This document shows, piece after piece, positions 54,526 to 64,000 of a DNA stretch of 64,000 nt. The translations under genes and the position numbers were made by a program. The stretch's first letter is position 1; every line of letters begins with the position of its first letter. The stretch is from Marinicauda algicola (GTDB lineage: Bacteria; Pseudomonadota; Alphaproteobacteria; Caulobacterales; Maricaulaceae). The notes beneath the pieces were generated by a model. The model searched no databases and was not told the origin of the DNA. It was given only the letters and a program-made list of their open reading frames with translations. The stretch covers positions 248,001-312,000 of the forward strand of contig NZ_CP071057.1 of assembly GCF_017161425.1 (NCBI RefSeq), read 5' to 3'.

Positions 54526-54585
54526 GCCCGCCCTCCCGATGCTTCCGGCAAGAGCCTAGCATCGCGAGGCGGGTGCCGGGAGGCC

Positions 54586-56199
<1,614 letters not shown>

Positions 56200-56213
56200 G
56201 GCGGTTCTCCTTT

Positions 56214-56705
56214 TCAGGTCTCGTGCAGGGCCTGCGCGCTGACGACGACGCCGTCGCGGTCGGCATAGATCCAGTCGCCGGGATGGATCGTCACCCCGCA
56301 CACCCGGACCGGAACCTCGCGGGTGCCGCGGCCCTGCTTGTCGGTCTTCATCGGCACGCTGGCGAGCGCCATGACGCCGATATCGCTCTGTTCCAGTTCG
56401 TGGCCGTCGCGCACCGCGCCGCACACGAGGACGCCGCTCCAGCCGGTCTTCGCGCCCAGCGCTGCCAGATTGCCCCCGACGAGCGCGCGATCGACCTTGC
56501 CGCCATTGTCGACGACGAGCACGCGGCCCTCGCCCGGCTCCTCGAGCGCCTCGCGGACCTTCGAGTTGTCGTTCTCCGCGCGCACCGTGGCGGCGCGGCC
56601 GTGGAAGATGGCCCGCCCGCCATAGGCGCGCAGGCCCGGCGTCAGGACGCGCACCGCATCGGGGTGCGCGTCGCACAGATCGGCCGTTCGGATCGGATCA
56701 GTCAT
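56214..56705 (-). CDS. rraA: RraA-family protein (RNase E activity regulator or oxaloacetate/HMG aldolase-like)
   Basis: A 163-residue protein matching RraA over its whole length: DLCDAHPDAVRVL, YGGRAIFHGRAATVRAENDN, EGRVLVVDNGGKVDRALVGG and SGVLVCGAVRDGHELEQSDIGV. The RD in GAVRD binds the metal-dependent catalytic site in the aldolase members, so an oxaloacetate decarboxylase or HMG/CHA aldolase role is also possible. Its position between isocitrate lyase and malate synthase, 14 bp from aceB, favours a link to C4-acid metabolism over RNA decay (inference). Start at ATG 56705. Confidence 0.85.
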   Translation of the reverse strand: MTDPIRTADLCDAHPDAVRVLTPGLRAYGGRAIFHGRAATVRAENDNSKVREALEEPGEGRVLVVDNGGKVDRALVGGNLAALGAKTGWSGVLVCGAVRDGHELEQSDIGVMALASVPMKTDKQGRGTREVPVRVCGVTIHPGDWIYADRDGVVVSAQALHET

Positions 56706-56766
56706 GAGCCCTTCGATAAAGCGGCCGGCGCCCGGGGGGAACCGTACGGGCACCGGCCGATCTGGC

Positions 56767-58068
56767 CTACTCGGCCGGCACGGCGGCCTTCTTGAACTGG
56801 GCCGTCTCGGTGGATTCGCCCATCGCGGTGGTGGAGCTCTTGCCGCCCGACAGCGTCACGTTGACCAGGTCGAAATAGCCGGTGCCGACCTCGCGCTGGT
56901 GGCGTGTGGCGGTGTAGCCGTCCTTCTCGCTGGCGAACTCGGCCTGCTGGAGTTCGGAATAGGCGCCCATGCCGCGGTCGCGGTAGCCGCGGGCGAGCTC
57001 GAACATGCCGTGATTGAGCTGGTGGAAGCCGGCGAGCGTGACGAACTGGAACTTGTAGCCCATCGCGCCGAGCTCCTTCTGGAAGCGCTCGATCGTGGCC
57101 TTGTCCAGATTGGCTTCCCAGTTGAAGGAGGGCGAGCAGTTATAGGCCATCATCTTGCCGGGATGCTCCTTCTGCACCGCCTCGGCGAAGCGCTTCGCCT
57201 CTTCCAGATTCGGCTTGGAGGTCTCCCACCACAGGAGGTCGGCCACCCTGGCATAGGCGAGGCCGCGCTTGATGCAGTGGTCCACGCCTTTGCCGGATTT
57301 CAGCCGGTAGAAGCCCTCCGGTGTGCGTCCGGCCTCGAAATCGATGAATTCGTGATCGCGCTCGTCGATGTCGGAATTGATCAGCGTCGCGCTCTCCGCA
57401 TCGGTGCGCGCCACGGTGATCGTGGGCACGCCCATCACGTCGGCGGCCAGGCGCGCGGCGTTGAGATTGCGCTCGTGGGCGGCGGTGGAGATCAGCACCT
57501 TGCCGCCGAGATGGCCGCACTTCTTCTCCGCCGCGACCTGGTCCTCGAAATGGACCCCCGCCGCCCCGGCCTCGATGAAGGCCTTCATGATCTCGAAGCA
57601 GTTCAGCGTGCCCCCGAAGCCGGCCTCGGCGTCCGCGACGATCGGCGCGAACCAGTCCCGGCTCGCCTTGCCCTTCTCCGCGACCTCGATCTGGTCGGCG
57701 CGCTGGAGCGTACGGTTGATCTTCTTCGCCAGCTCCGGCGCGGAGTTGGCCGGGTAGAGCGACTGGTCGGGATACATCGCCCCGGCCGTGTTGGCGTCGG
57801 CCGCGACCTGCCAGCCGGACAGGTAGATCGCCTTCAGGCCCGCCCGCACCATCTGCATGGCCTGGTTGCCCGACAGCGCGCCGAGCGCATTCACGTAGGG
57901 TTCGGTGCGCAGCAGGTCCCAGAGCTTGACCGCGCCGCGCTCGGCGAGGGTGTGGCTGATCTGAACCGAGCCGCGCAGCTTCACGACATCCTCAGGGCCG
58001 TAATTGCGCTCGATGCCGTCGAAGCGGCCCGGCTTCGCGCCGGGAACGAGATCGTAGAACGTGGTCAT
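56767..58068 (-). CDS. aceA: isocitrate lyase
   Basis: A 433-residue enzyme splitting isocitrate to succinate and glyoxylate. The signature loop is [11 protein letters not shown] with the catalytic Cys184. Further landmarks are [67 protein letters not shown] and the C-terminal [12 protein letters not shown]. Complete in all. The ATG at 58068 has AAGGA seven bases upstream. It diverges from a ScfR-type regulator over a 138-bp gap, suggesting control by it. Confidence 0.96.
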   Translation of the reverse strand: MTTFYDLVPGAKPGRFDGIERNYGPEDVVKLRGSVQISHTLAERGAVKLWDLLRTEPYVNALGALSGNQAMQMVRAGLKAIYLSGWQVAADANTAGAMYPDQSLYPANSAPELAKKINRTLQRADQIEVAEKGKASRDWFAPIVADAEAGFGGTLNCFEIMKAFIEAGAAGVHFEDQVAAEKKCGHLGGKVLISTAAHERNLNAARLAADVMGVPTITVARTDAESATLINSDIDERDHEFIDFEAGRTPEGFYRLKSGKGVDHCIKRGLAYARVADLLWWETSKPNLEEAKRFAEAVQKEHPGKMMAYNCSPSFNWEANLDKATIERFQKELGAMGYKFQFVTLAGFHQLNHGMFELARGYRDRGMGAYSELQQAEFASEKDGYTATRHQREVGTGYFDLVNVTLSGGKSSTTAMGESTETAQFKKAAVPAE

Positions 58069-58206
58069 GGCAGGTCCTTCTGATGCGAATGCCTTGTCAA
58101 GAGCCTCACAGAAGTGACCGCCGGGGTCCATGATTTACTGTACATGAAGGGGATGTGATGTATGGTTCTGTCACTTGTAACTCTGTGGTGTTGTGAAGTT
58201 CTGTAA
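58069..58206. promoter_or_regulatory. aceA/regulator divergent intergenic region
   Basis: This 138-bp gap is clearly AT-richer than both genes. It contains two similar phrases, GTTCTGTCAC and GTTCTGTAAAT, and an ACTGTACAT motif, which could be direct-repeat binding sites for the adjacent ScfR-type regulator. I could not find the RamB-type TTTGCAAA palindrome. The stretch holds no gene. Confidence 0.5.
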
Positions 58207-59619
58207 ATGACCGAGCGGCAGGAAAAGCTCTTCGCCGGCGCGCGCCTGCGCCGCCTGAGAAAGGATCTCGGCCAGACCCAGGCCCAGCTCGCCGAGGCGC
58301 TCGGCCTGTCGCCGAGCTATCTCAACCTGCTCGAACGCAATCAGCGCCCGGTCACCGCGCGCGTGCTGCTCGCGCTGGCCGAGGCCTACGACATCGACGT
58401 GCGCGCCTTCGCCAGCGAGGCCGATCGCCAGATCCTGGCCGATCTCGACGCGCTGGCGCGCGATCCGGTGCTGAAGGGCGTCGATCTCGACCAGCGCGAC
58501 CTGCGCGATCTCGTCGATGCCAATCCGCGCGCCGCCGATGCGCTGTCGCGCCTGTACCAGGCCTGGCGCGAGGCGAGCACGACGGCCTCCGACCTGGCCG
58601 CGCAGATGGCGGGCGGGGCGGGTCGGGGAACCGTGGTCTCGCCGCTGGAAGAGGTGCGCGACGCGCTCGACGCACGCCAGAACCATTTCCCCGACCTGGA
58701 GGCTGCCGCCGAGATGCTGCGCGACGGGCTGGAGGAGGACCTGCCGCTCGAACTCGCCCTGGCGCGCCGGCTGCGCTCCGAGCACGGCGCGGCGGTGCGC
58801 ACCTATCCCGACGAGGTGATGGACGGGGCGCTGCGCCGGTTCGACTTCCACGCCCGCAAGCTGCTCCTGTCCGAACTGCTCTCGCCGGAGGGGCGCGTCT
58901 TCCACATCGCCGCGACGCTGGGCCTGCTGGAAGCCGGCCGCGAACTCGACCGCGAGGCCGCCAAGGCGTCCTTCGCCGCAGACGGTTCGACGGCGCTGTA
59001 CCGCGCCGCGCTGGTCAATTATTTCGCCGGCGCGGTGATGATGCCCTACGCGCCCTTCTTCGAGGCCGCGCAGAAGGTCCGCTACGACATCGAGACGCTC
59101 GCGCGGCGCTTTCAGGCGAGCTTCGAGCAGGTCTGCCACCGCCTCACCACGCTGAACCGTCCCGGTGCGCGCGGTGTCGCCTTCTTCATGATCCGCGTCG
59201 ATCAGGCCGGCAACGTGACCAAGCGGTTCGGCGGCGGGGTGATCCCCTTCGCGCGATCGAGCGGGGGCTGTGCGCGCTGGCGGCTCTACGACGCCTTCCG
59301 CTTCCCCGAGCGGGTGCACGTGCACACGATCGAACTGCCCGACCGCACGCGCTTCGTGTCGATCGCCAGGGCCGTCGCCCATCCGCGGCCGGGCGGCGGC
59401 GCCCGGCTTCAGGCCGTCGCGCTCGGCTGCGAGGCCAAGGAGGCCGACCGCCTGGTCTACGATCCGGGCCCGGACGGCGAGGTGAGCGAGGTCGGGCTGA
59501 CCTGCCGGCTGTGCGAGCGCCAGGACTGCGCGGAACGCGCCTACCCGCCGCTGCAGCGCCCCCTCAGGCTCGATCCGCACGTGCGCGGTCGCGCGCCGTT
59601 CACCTTCGATGAGGATTAG
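58207..59619 (+). CDS. ScfR/RamB-type transcriptional regulator (XRE HTH plus IrrE-like and DUF2083-like domains)
   Basis: A 470-residue regulator of the short-chain fatty acyl type. The N-terminal HTH (GARLRRLRKDLGQTQAQLAEALGLSPSYL) covers residues 10-65. A middle helical region contains LLSELLSPEGRVFHIAATLGLLEAG, the inactive IrrE-peptidase-like part. The C-terminal part ends with GLTCRLCERQDCAERAYPPL, the cysteine-rich ScfR/DUF2083 signature. In the family, RamB and PccR bind acyl-CoA and control acetate, propionate or glyoxylate genes. Divergent position from aceA supports control of the aceA-rraA-aceB run here (inference). The start has no clear ribosome site. Confidence 0.9.
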   Translation: MTERQEKLFAGARLRRLRKDLGQTQAQLAEALGLSPSYLNLLERNQRPVTARVLLALAEAYDIDVRAFASEADRQILADLDALARDPVLKGVDLDQRDLRDLVDANPRAADALSRLYQAWREASTTASDLAAQMAGGAGRGTVVSPLEEVRDALDARQNHFPDLEAAAEMLRDGLEEDLPLELALARRLRSEHGAAVRTYPDEVMDGALRRFDFHARKLLLSELLSPEGRVFHIAATLGLLEAGRELDREAAKASFAADGSTALYRAALVNYFAGAVMMPYAPFFEAAQKVRYDIETLARRFQASFEQVCHRLTTLNRPGARGVAFFMIRVDQAGNVTKRFGGGVIPFARSSGGCARWRLYDAFRFPERVHVHTIELPDRTRFVSIARAVAHPRPGGGARLQAVALGCEAKEADRLVYDPGPDGEVSEVGLTCRLCERQDCAERAYPPLQRPLRLDPHVRGRAPFTFDED

Positions 59620-59685
59620 GCTTTCCGTTCGCCGCCGAGTTCGCTCTATTGTGCGCCAAGGCCGCAACAACCCCTCGAGAGCTCC

Positions 59686-60774
59686 ATGCTGACGCCCCGC
59701 CGCCAGGTCCTGCTCCTCGGCTTCGTCCTGTTCCTGCTGCTCGGCGCGCTCGCGGTCTTCGCGAGCCCGCTCTCGGCCGGCAATCTGGAAGCCCGCCTGC
59801 AGCGTGCCGCTGACGAGGCGCTCTATTCGGTGCGCGCGGAGGACTGGGCGAGCGTGGAGATGGACGGCCAGGTCGCGACCGTCACCGGGCTCGCTCCCGA
59901 CCGCATCGCGCAGGCGCGCGCCCTGGAGGCGGTGCGCCGCGCCGCCTGGGCGGGCGGTATCGTGGCGGGCGGCATCACCAAGGTGATCGACGAGACCCGT
60001 CTCGAGCGCGAGGACGCCGATTTCGAGCTGCGCGCCGATCTTGTCGGCGGCCGGCTGACCCTGACCGGCTTCGCGCCCGACGCGGCGGGACAGGCTCGCC
60101 TGGACGAGCTTGCCGAGCTACGCTTTCCCGGCCGGGCGAGCCTCGATGTGCGCCTCGCCCCCGGCGGCGCACCTGCAGGCTGGGAGAGCGCCGCCCGCCT
60201 GATGCTGGGCGAGCTGGCGCGCCTGGATTACGGCACCGGCCTCATGAAGGGCGACCGGCTGGTGGTCACCGGCATCTCGACCAATCCCCAGACCGTCAGT
60301 TCGGTGCGCGCCGCCCTGCAGCAGGGTCCGGCCGGTTTCGTGTCGACCGCCCTGGTGCGCACGCCGGGCGGCAGTTTCCACGCCCGAATCGAGGATCCGG
60401 CCCTGTGCCGGACGGCCATCGACGCCGCGCTCGGGCCGCGCCCGATCGCCTTCTCGCCGGGCAGCGCCTCGCTGACCGAGCCCTCGCGCAACATGCTGCG
60501 CCGGGCCGGCGATGCCTTCGCGCGCTGCGAGACCGCGCCGCTCGTCGTCGCCGTGCGCGCCGATCCTGAGGAGGGCGGCGATCCGCTCGCCCTGGAGCGT
60601 GCGGGCGCGATCATCACGGCGATGCGCGCGGCCGGGCTGGCGGCAGACCGGTTCGAAGCCTCCGTCCTGCCCGGCGAGGCGCACTCCGCAATCTCGTTTT
60701 CGATCGCCGCGGCGGAACTCGACACGCAGGAGGAAGTTCGTGAAGACAATGGCGATGCTGCGACGGAAGGATAA
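59686..60774 (+). CDS. membrane-anchored BON-like / OmpA-like protein
   Basis: A 362-residue protein with one N-terminal helix (QVLLLGFVLFLLLGALAVF, residues 7-25). The periplasmic body has two BON-type repeats (VEMDGQVATVTGLAPDRIAQARALEA and GGRLTLTGFAPDAAG) and a third partial one (VVTGISTNPQTVSSV). A C-terminal OmpA-like region follows (FSPGSASLTEPSRNMLRRAGDAFARCE and RADPEEGGDPLALERAGAII). The OmpA domain lacks the full peptidoglycan-binding ASP/ARG pattern, so binding is uncertain. It lies six bases before the HhH membrane gene, which suggests a joint envelope function. Confidence 0.75.
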   Translation: MLTPRRQVLLLGFVLFLLLGALAVFASPLSAGNLEARLQRAADEALYSVRAEDWASVEMDGQVATVTGLAPDRIAQARALEAVRRAAWAGGIVAGGITKVIDETRLEREDADFELRADLVGGRLTLTGFAPDAAGQARLDELAELRFPGRASLDVRLAPGGAPAGWESAARLMLGELARLDYGTGLMKGDRLVVTGISTNPQTVSSVRAALQQGPAGFVSTALVRTPGGSFHARIEDPALCRTAIDAALGPRPIAFSPGSASLTEPSRNMLRRAGDAFARCETAPLVVAVRADPEEGGDPLALERAGAIITAMRAAGLAADRFEASVLPGEAHSAISFSIAAAELDTQEEVREDNGDAATEG

Positions 60775-60780
60775 TTCGAC

Positions 60781-61392
60781 ATGCTCTGGCTGACCTGGCA
60801 GATGTGGATTCTCATCGCGCTGTTCTTTCTCGGCGGCGCGATCGTGGGCTGGATGGCGCGCGCGCGCTCCGATGCCGCGGAGGCGCCCGAACCCCCGCGC
60901 GAGGCCTCGGTGAGCAGGACTCCCGAGGCCGCGGCCGGTTCGACTCCGGCGCCGAAATCCTCCGGGGGTGGCGGCAAGCCCGCGAAGCAGGAGCCCGGCT
61001 CCAGGCCCGCCCCGGCGGCCGCGAAGAAGGCCGAGCCGACGGACGTGCCGCGCCATGCCGAGGGCGAAGCCACCCACGGCTCGCAGGCCGGTCCCGATCC
61101 GGTCGCCGTCGGCGCCATCGCGCCCGCCGCGCCCGAGGCGCCGGAAGAGGGCGTGCGCCGCGAAACCCGCGACAAGGCGCTTGCCGGCAGCGCCGAGGAG
61201 CTGACCGCCATCCGCGGCCTCGGCCCGAAGGCGGCCGAGAAGCTGCGCGAGGCGGGCGTCACCACGGTCGCCGAGATCGCGCGCTGGAACGAGGAAGAGA
61301 TCGACCGCTACGACGCCCTGATCGGCGGGCGCGGCCGCATCCGCCGCGACAACTGGGTCGGCCAGGCCAGGGAGATCGCGAAGGGCGGATAG
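60781..61392 (+). CDS. membrane protein with C-terminal helix-hairpin-helix domain
   Basis: A 203-residue protein. The N-terminal membrane helix (WLTWQMWILIALFFLGGAIVGW) is followed by a long Pro/Ala/Gly linker (residues 30-135) and a compact C-terminal domain with LTAIRGLGPKAAEKLREAGV, VAEIARWNEEEIDRYDAL and RDNWVGQAREIAKGG. This domain resembles HhH domains seen at C-termini of alphaproteobacterial ribosomal or NADH-dehydrogenase proteins. Tethering an HhH domain to the membrane is unusual; it may bind nucleic acid or a protein at the inner face. A good terminator follows at 61418. Confidence 0.72.
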   Translation: MLWLTWQMWILIALFFLGGAIVGWMARARSDAAEAPEPPREASVSRTPEAAAGSTPAPKSSGGGGKPAKQEPGSRPAPAAAKKAEPTDVPRHAEGEATHGSQAGPDPVAVGAIAPAAPEAPEEGVRRETRDKALAGSAEELTAIRGLGPKAAEKLREAGVTTVAEIARWNEEEIDRYDALIGGRGRIRRDNWVGQAREIAKGG

Positions 61393-61417
61393 CGCCCGCG
61401 AGCCCCCGGACACGAAG

Positions 61418-61447
61418 AGGCCGCCGAAGCGCTCCGGCGGCCTTTTT
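61418..61447 (+). terminator. intrinsic terminator after the HhH membrane gene
   Basis: The stem AGGCCGCCG / CGGCGGCCT encloses the loop AAGCGCTC and is followed by TTTTTCGTG. It ends 16 bases before the stop of the convergent mlaC gene, so it separates the two transcripts and may work in both directions. Confidence 0.88.
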
Positions 61448-61462
61448 CGTGGTCGGGCCGGC

Positions 61463-62098
61463 CTACTGGCTGGCCTGCACCGCGGCTTCCTGCTCGCGTA
61501 TGCGTTCGCGCAGCACCGCGATGGCCGCGTTCACGTCGCCGCCCGCATTGCCGATGATGGAGGTGATCTGGTCGCGCTGGCTCTGGGCGAGCCACACGCC
61601 CATCACCTGGGCATCCAGCACCTTCAGGTCGCCATCGGTTTCCAGAACCCGCCAGTTGACCTTGTAGGTCTTCTCCTCGGGCCCCCCGGTGACGGTGGAT
61701 TTCACGATCCAGTCGCCCGGACCGCGCGTGATCGAGCCGGTGACATCGAGGGTGTGTCCGGCATAGTTCCTCAATTCGCGCTCATAGACATTGATCGCGA
61801 ACTCGCGGAACACGCGCCCGAACTCCTCGAGTGTCTCCTCGTCGGCCGTGCGCCGGTAGCGGCCGAGCACGAAACCGGTGATCCGGTCGACATCGGCGAG
61901 ATCGTCGATGCGGGCGCGAAAGTCCTGCTTGACCTCGGCCACCGAGCGCTCGCCCGACCTCATCTCCTGCAGGATGGAGATGATCTCCTGGGCATTGGCT
62001 TGCACGAACTGCTCCGCGTCCTCGGCCGTGCGATCGGCGGAGGCCGCGGCGAAGCCGGCGAGTGCGAGGCCGGCGGCGATGAGGAGGGCTCTGAACAT
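61463..62098 (-). CDS. mlaC: MlaC, periplasmic phospholipid-transport carrier
   Basis: A 211-residue exported protein of the MlaC/Ttg2D family that carries phospholipids between MlaA and the MlaFEDB complex. Signal peptide MFRALLIAAGLALAGFAAAS. Landmarks are EQFVQANAQEIISIL, EVKQDFRARIDDLADVDRITGFVLGRY and FREFAINVYERELRNYAGH, with the C-terminal YKVNWRVLETDGDLKVLDAQVMGVWLAQSQR that forms the lipid-binding cavity. The gene lies 35 bp downstream of mlaA. The mlaFED genes are not in the window. Confidence 0.9.
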   Translation of the reverse strand: MFRALLIAAGLALAGFAAASADRTAEDAEQFVQANAQEIISILQEMRSGERSVAEVKQDFRARIDDLADVDRITGFVLGRYRRTADEETLEEFGRVFREFAINVYERELRNYAGHTLDVTGSITRGPGDWIVKSTVTGGPEEKTYKVNWRVLETDGDLKVLDAQVMGVWLAQSQRDQITSIIGNAGGDVNAAIAVLRERIREQEAAVQASQ

Positions 62099-62133
62099 GG
62101 GTGACCTTGACGTTCTGCGAGGGAGCTGGGCGC

Positions 62134-62892
62134 CTAGTACTCGTCGAAATCGGGCAGGTCCTCGAACGCGGCCTCGTCGCCATCGGCGATGGCCTGTTCG
62201 CGGGCCTGGCGATAGGCCGAGCGGATCTGGACATAGGGATCGATCGCGGCAGCTTCGAGGCTGGAAATGGCATCCTGCGAGCGGGCCCTCAGATCGACGC
62301 CGTTGAGCCCGCGCACCGCCCACGCCCATTCCTCGCCGCTGTAATCGGCGTTCCACTGCAGCGGGTGGGGATAGCGGTCCGCGAGGCGGCCAAAGCCATC
62401 GCGCACATTCGACGGGCCGAAGACCGGCAGCATGATGTAGGGGCCTTCCCCGAAGCCCCATACCGCCAGCGTCTGGCCGAAATCCTCGCGATGCTCGGCG
62501 ACGCCGGCCGCGCTCGCCACGTCGAACAGCCCGCCTATGCCGAAGATGGTGTTCACGGCGAAGCGGCCGAACGTCTCCACCGAGGCGCGTGGCTTGCCCT
62601 GCAGCACGGTGTTCGCGAACACGACGGGCTGGTTGAGATTGTCCATGAAGTTGCGCACGCCGGTGCGCGCCGGGCGCGGCGTCATCGCCACATAGACCTC
62701 GGCGGACGGCTTGATCACGGCGTCGTCGAGCGCGGTGTTGAACCGGTAGACGGCGCGGTTGGCGGGTTCGAACGGATCGTTCGCCTCGCGCGCGCTCTCG
62801 CTGGTCGCGCAGGCGGCAAGGGCGAGGGCGATCCCCGCAGTCGCGAGGCGGGCCAGAACGGTTCCGGGCCGGGAAAACGTATTCTGTTTCAA
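62134..62892 (-). CDS. mlaA: MlaA (VacJ) outer-membrane lipoprotein
   Basis: About 252 residues. A TTG start at 62892 with GGAGG immediately upstream gives the right lipoprotein signal: LATAGIALALAACA with lipobox Cys. The family features are NDPFEPANRAVYRFNTALDD, the phospholipid ridge VYVAMTPRPARTGVRNFMDNLNQPV, and FGIGGLFDVAS, LAVWGFGEGPYIMLPVFGPSNVRDG. An ATG at 62958 adds 22 residues that do not fit. It removes mislocalised phospholipids from the outer leaflet and passes them to MlaC, encoded next. Confidence 0.92.
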   Translation of the reverse strand: MKQNTFSRPGTVLARLATAGIALALAACATSESAREANDPFEPANRAVYRFNTALDDAVIKPSAEVYVAMTPRPARTGVRNFMDNLNQPVVFANTVLQGKPRASVETFGRFAVNTIFGIGGLFDVASAAGVAEHREDFGQTLAVWGFGEGPYIMLPVFGPSNVRDGFGRLADRYPHPLQWNADYSGEEWAWAVRGLNGVDLRARSQDAISSLEAAAIDPYVQIRSAYRQAREQAIADGDEAAFEDLPDFDEY

Positions 62893-63047
62893 GGAGGCCT
62901 CCGATTCTCTCGGGATCGGATAATGGCGGCTTCGGGCGCGAATTGTGAAATTTATCAACGTGCCGCGCCGGTTTTCTATCCGCTGTTGCCTGTTTTCAAC
63001 CCCCGCCGGCGGCAGGGCGAAGGGCGTTGAACAGAAGCGGATAATGG

Positions 63048-63065
63048 CATAAAGATATCTTTATG
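63048..63065. promoter_or_regulatory. 18-bp perfect palindrome CATAAAGATATCTTTATG, putative SahR-type operator
   Basis: Perfect 18-bp palindrome, AT-rich in a GC-rich context, ending 18 bases before the ATG of the ArsR-methyltransferase gene. From memory, this type of site is bound by SahR-like ArsR regulators that sense S-adenosylhomocysteine and control methionine-cycle genes in alphaproteobacteria. The regulator encoded next would then be autoregulated. The identification rests on recall of the motif, whereas the palindrome is seen directly. Confidence 0.6.
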
Positions 63066-63083
63066 TGATTGTTCGGAGGCTGC

Positions 63084-64000
63084 ATGGACGAGCTCCTGAG
63101 AAAGCTGCGCGCTCTGGCCGAGCCCACCCGGCTGCGGATCGTGACCTTGCTGTTTCGCGGCGAGCTGACGGTGAGCGAGCTCATGCAGATTCTCGGGCAG
63201 AGCCAGCCGCGGGTGAGCCGGCATCTGAAGATGCTCGTCGATGCCGGCCTCGCCGAGCGCCTGCCGGAGGGCGCCTGGGTTTTCTACCGCCTCGCCAAGG
63301 ACGCCGTCGGCGAGAAGCTCGCCGCGCTCATCGACGAGATGGCCCATGCCGAGGATCCCGACCTGGAGCGGGATCTGGAGCGCCTGTCCAAGGTCAAGCA
63401 GGCCCGCGCCGAGGCCGCGCAGCGCTATTTCGAGCATGCGGCGAAGAACTGGGAGCGCATCCGCGCGCTGCATTTCCCCGAAGTCGACGTGGAATCGGCC
63501 ATGCGCCGCGCCGCGGGCGAGGGGCCCTTCGACCTGCATCTCGACATCGGCACGGGGACGGGGCGCATGCTCGAGCTGTTCGCCGACCGGGCCCGGGACG
63601 GGATCGGCATCGATCTGTCCCACGAGATGCTCAACGTGGCGCGCTCCAAGATCGCCGAGGCCGGGCTCACCGACCGCTTCGTGCGCCAGGCCGATGCCGG
63701 CGCGCTGCCGATCGACAGCGGAGCGGCCGATCTGGTGACCGTGCACCAAGTGCTGCACTATCTCGACGATCCGCGCCGCGCGCTCGGCGAATGCGCCCGA
63801 GTGCTCGCGCCGGGCGGGCGCATGATCGTGGTCGATTTCGCGCCCCACGCCCTGGAATTTCTGCGCGCCGAGCATCATCACCGCCGCCTCGGCTTCACCC
63901 GCGAGGAAATCGCGGAATGGCTGGAAAAGGCCGGGCTCGAGCCGGGCGAGACCATCGCGCTGGAACCCGACGATCCCGAGACGCTTCTTACCGTGTTGAT
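63084..64000 (+). CDS. ArsR-family regulator fused to SAM-dependent methyltransferase (SahR-like), truncated at window edge
   Basis: The open frame starts with ATG 63084 (TCGGAGGC upstream) and runs past the end of the window (about 305 residues visible). Residues 1 to about 85 are an ArsR-type winged helix (RKLRALAEPTRLRIVTLLFRG, LTVSELMQILGQSQPRVSRHL). Residues about 140 on form a class-I methyltransferase with DLHLDIGTGTGRMLELF (motif I), GIDLSHEMLNVAR and ALPIDSGAADLVTVHQVLHYL. The SAM/SAH pocket may sense SAH rather than methylate. In related genomes the next gene is often metF. A palindrome lies just upstream. Confidence 0.88.
   Translation, partial: MDELLRKLRALAEPTRLRIVTLLFRGELTVSELMQILGQSQPRVSRHLKMLVDAGLAERLPEGAWVFYRLAKDAVGEKLAALIDEMAHAEDPDLERDLERLSKVKQARAEAAQRYFEHAAKNWERIRALHFPEVDVESAMRRAAGEGPFDLHLDIGTGTGRMLELFADRARDGIGIDLSHEMLNVARSKIAEAGLTDRFVRQADAGALPIDSGAADLVTVHQVLHYLDDPRRALGECARVLAPGGRMIVVDFAPHALEFLRAEHHHRRLGFTREEIAEWLEKAGLEPGETIALEPDDPETLLTVL

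Noticed and set aside
58069-58206. RamB-like TTTGCAAA operator between aceA and the regulator
   Set aside because: I searched the gap by eye and found no such palindrome, only GTTCTGT-type repeats, so a RamB site is not claimed.
63048-63083. SAH riboswitch ahead of the ArsR-methyltransferase gene
   Set aside because: The space is too short for such an RNA and the palindrome is DNA-symmetric, fitting a protein operator.

Overview
This 64 kb window is a GC-rich chromosomal stretch from an alphaproteobacterium. The gene content best fits the Maricaulales/Hyphomonadaceae (Caulobacter-like marine) group. The reasons are two large TonB-dependent receptors, many lipoproteins and S9 peptidases, a ScfR/RamB-type regulator beside the glyoxylate-shunt genes, an ArsR-methyltransferase fusion behind an AT-rich palindrome, a DUF1289 gene, paired DUF6491 lipoproteins and an MlaA-MlaC pair. 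The taxon is inferred from content only. I see no prophage, insertion sequence, CRISPR array or rRNA operon; the gene density and mixed housekeeping content look like core chromosome.

Layout. 1-3.2 kb (minus strand): a truncated membrane sensor, two paralogous CheY-like response regulators, a conserved unknown and a lipoprotein. 3.3-6.7 kb: DusA, a TSUP permease, a VOC protein, DUF1289 and a lipoprotein cytochrome c. 6.8-10 kb: a GNAT acetyltransferase translationally coupled to an RLAN/RimK ATP-grasp ligase, then a CelD/FemAB-like acyltransferase, then tRNA-Thr. 10.3-15.6 kb: DUF1761, MetRS, a small unknown gene behind twin palindromes, an M20 amidohydrolase coupled to a RidA protein, and a membrane protein. 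15.7-22.2 kb: two transporters, AidB, a surface-type GSGD-repeat protein, an RlmB-type methyltransferase and tRNA-Tyr. 22.4-29.9 kb: a second DUF6491 lipoprotein, an AlkA-like glycosylase, crotonase plus CoA-transferase, a sulfurtransferase, TyrRS, a nitronate monooxygenase and a sterol desaturase.

30-44.6 kb: a SARP/BTAD regulator fused to an alpha/beta hydrolase, the ligase-associated exonuclease and Lhr-like helicase (separated here by an alpha-carbonic anhydrase, an unknown and a prolyl oligopeptidase), UbiA, an aldehyde dehydrogenase, RsmE carrying an in-frame palindromic insertion, and a plant-type glutamate-cysteine ligase. 44.6-54.5 kb: an S9 peptidase, a degenerate GGDEF/EAL-like protein, two TonB receptors (the first with a frameshifted signal peptide) and a YVTN-type propeller. 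54.6-59.6 kb: the glyoxylate module, with malate synthase, RraA and isocitrate lyase on one strand and a ScfR-type regulator diverging. 59.7-64 kb: a BON/OmpA-like pair, MlaC-MlaA, and a truncated ArsR-methyltransferase gene.

The most interesting non-routine signals are: the 108-bp, 36-codon palindromic element inside rsmE; the one-base frameshift in the first TonB receptor together with a 19-bp element shared with the second; the BTAD-hydrolase fusion; the GNAT/RLAN-ATP-grasp/CelD ligase cluster; the twin TGTCCGGACA palindromes with a 9-codon mini-ORF; and the 18-bp palindrome in front of the ArsR-methyltransferase.
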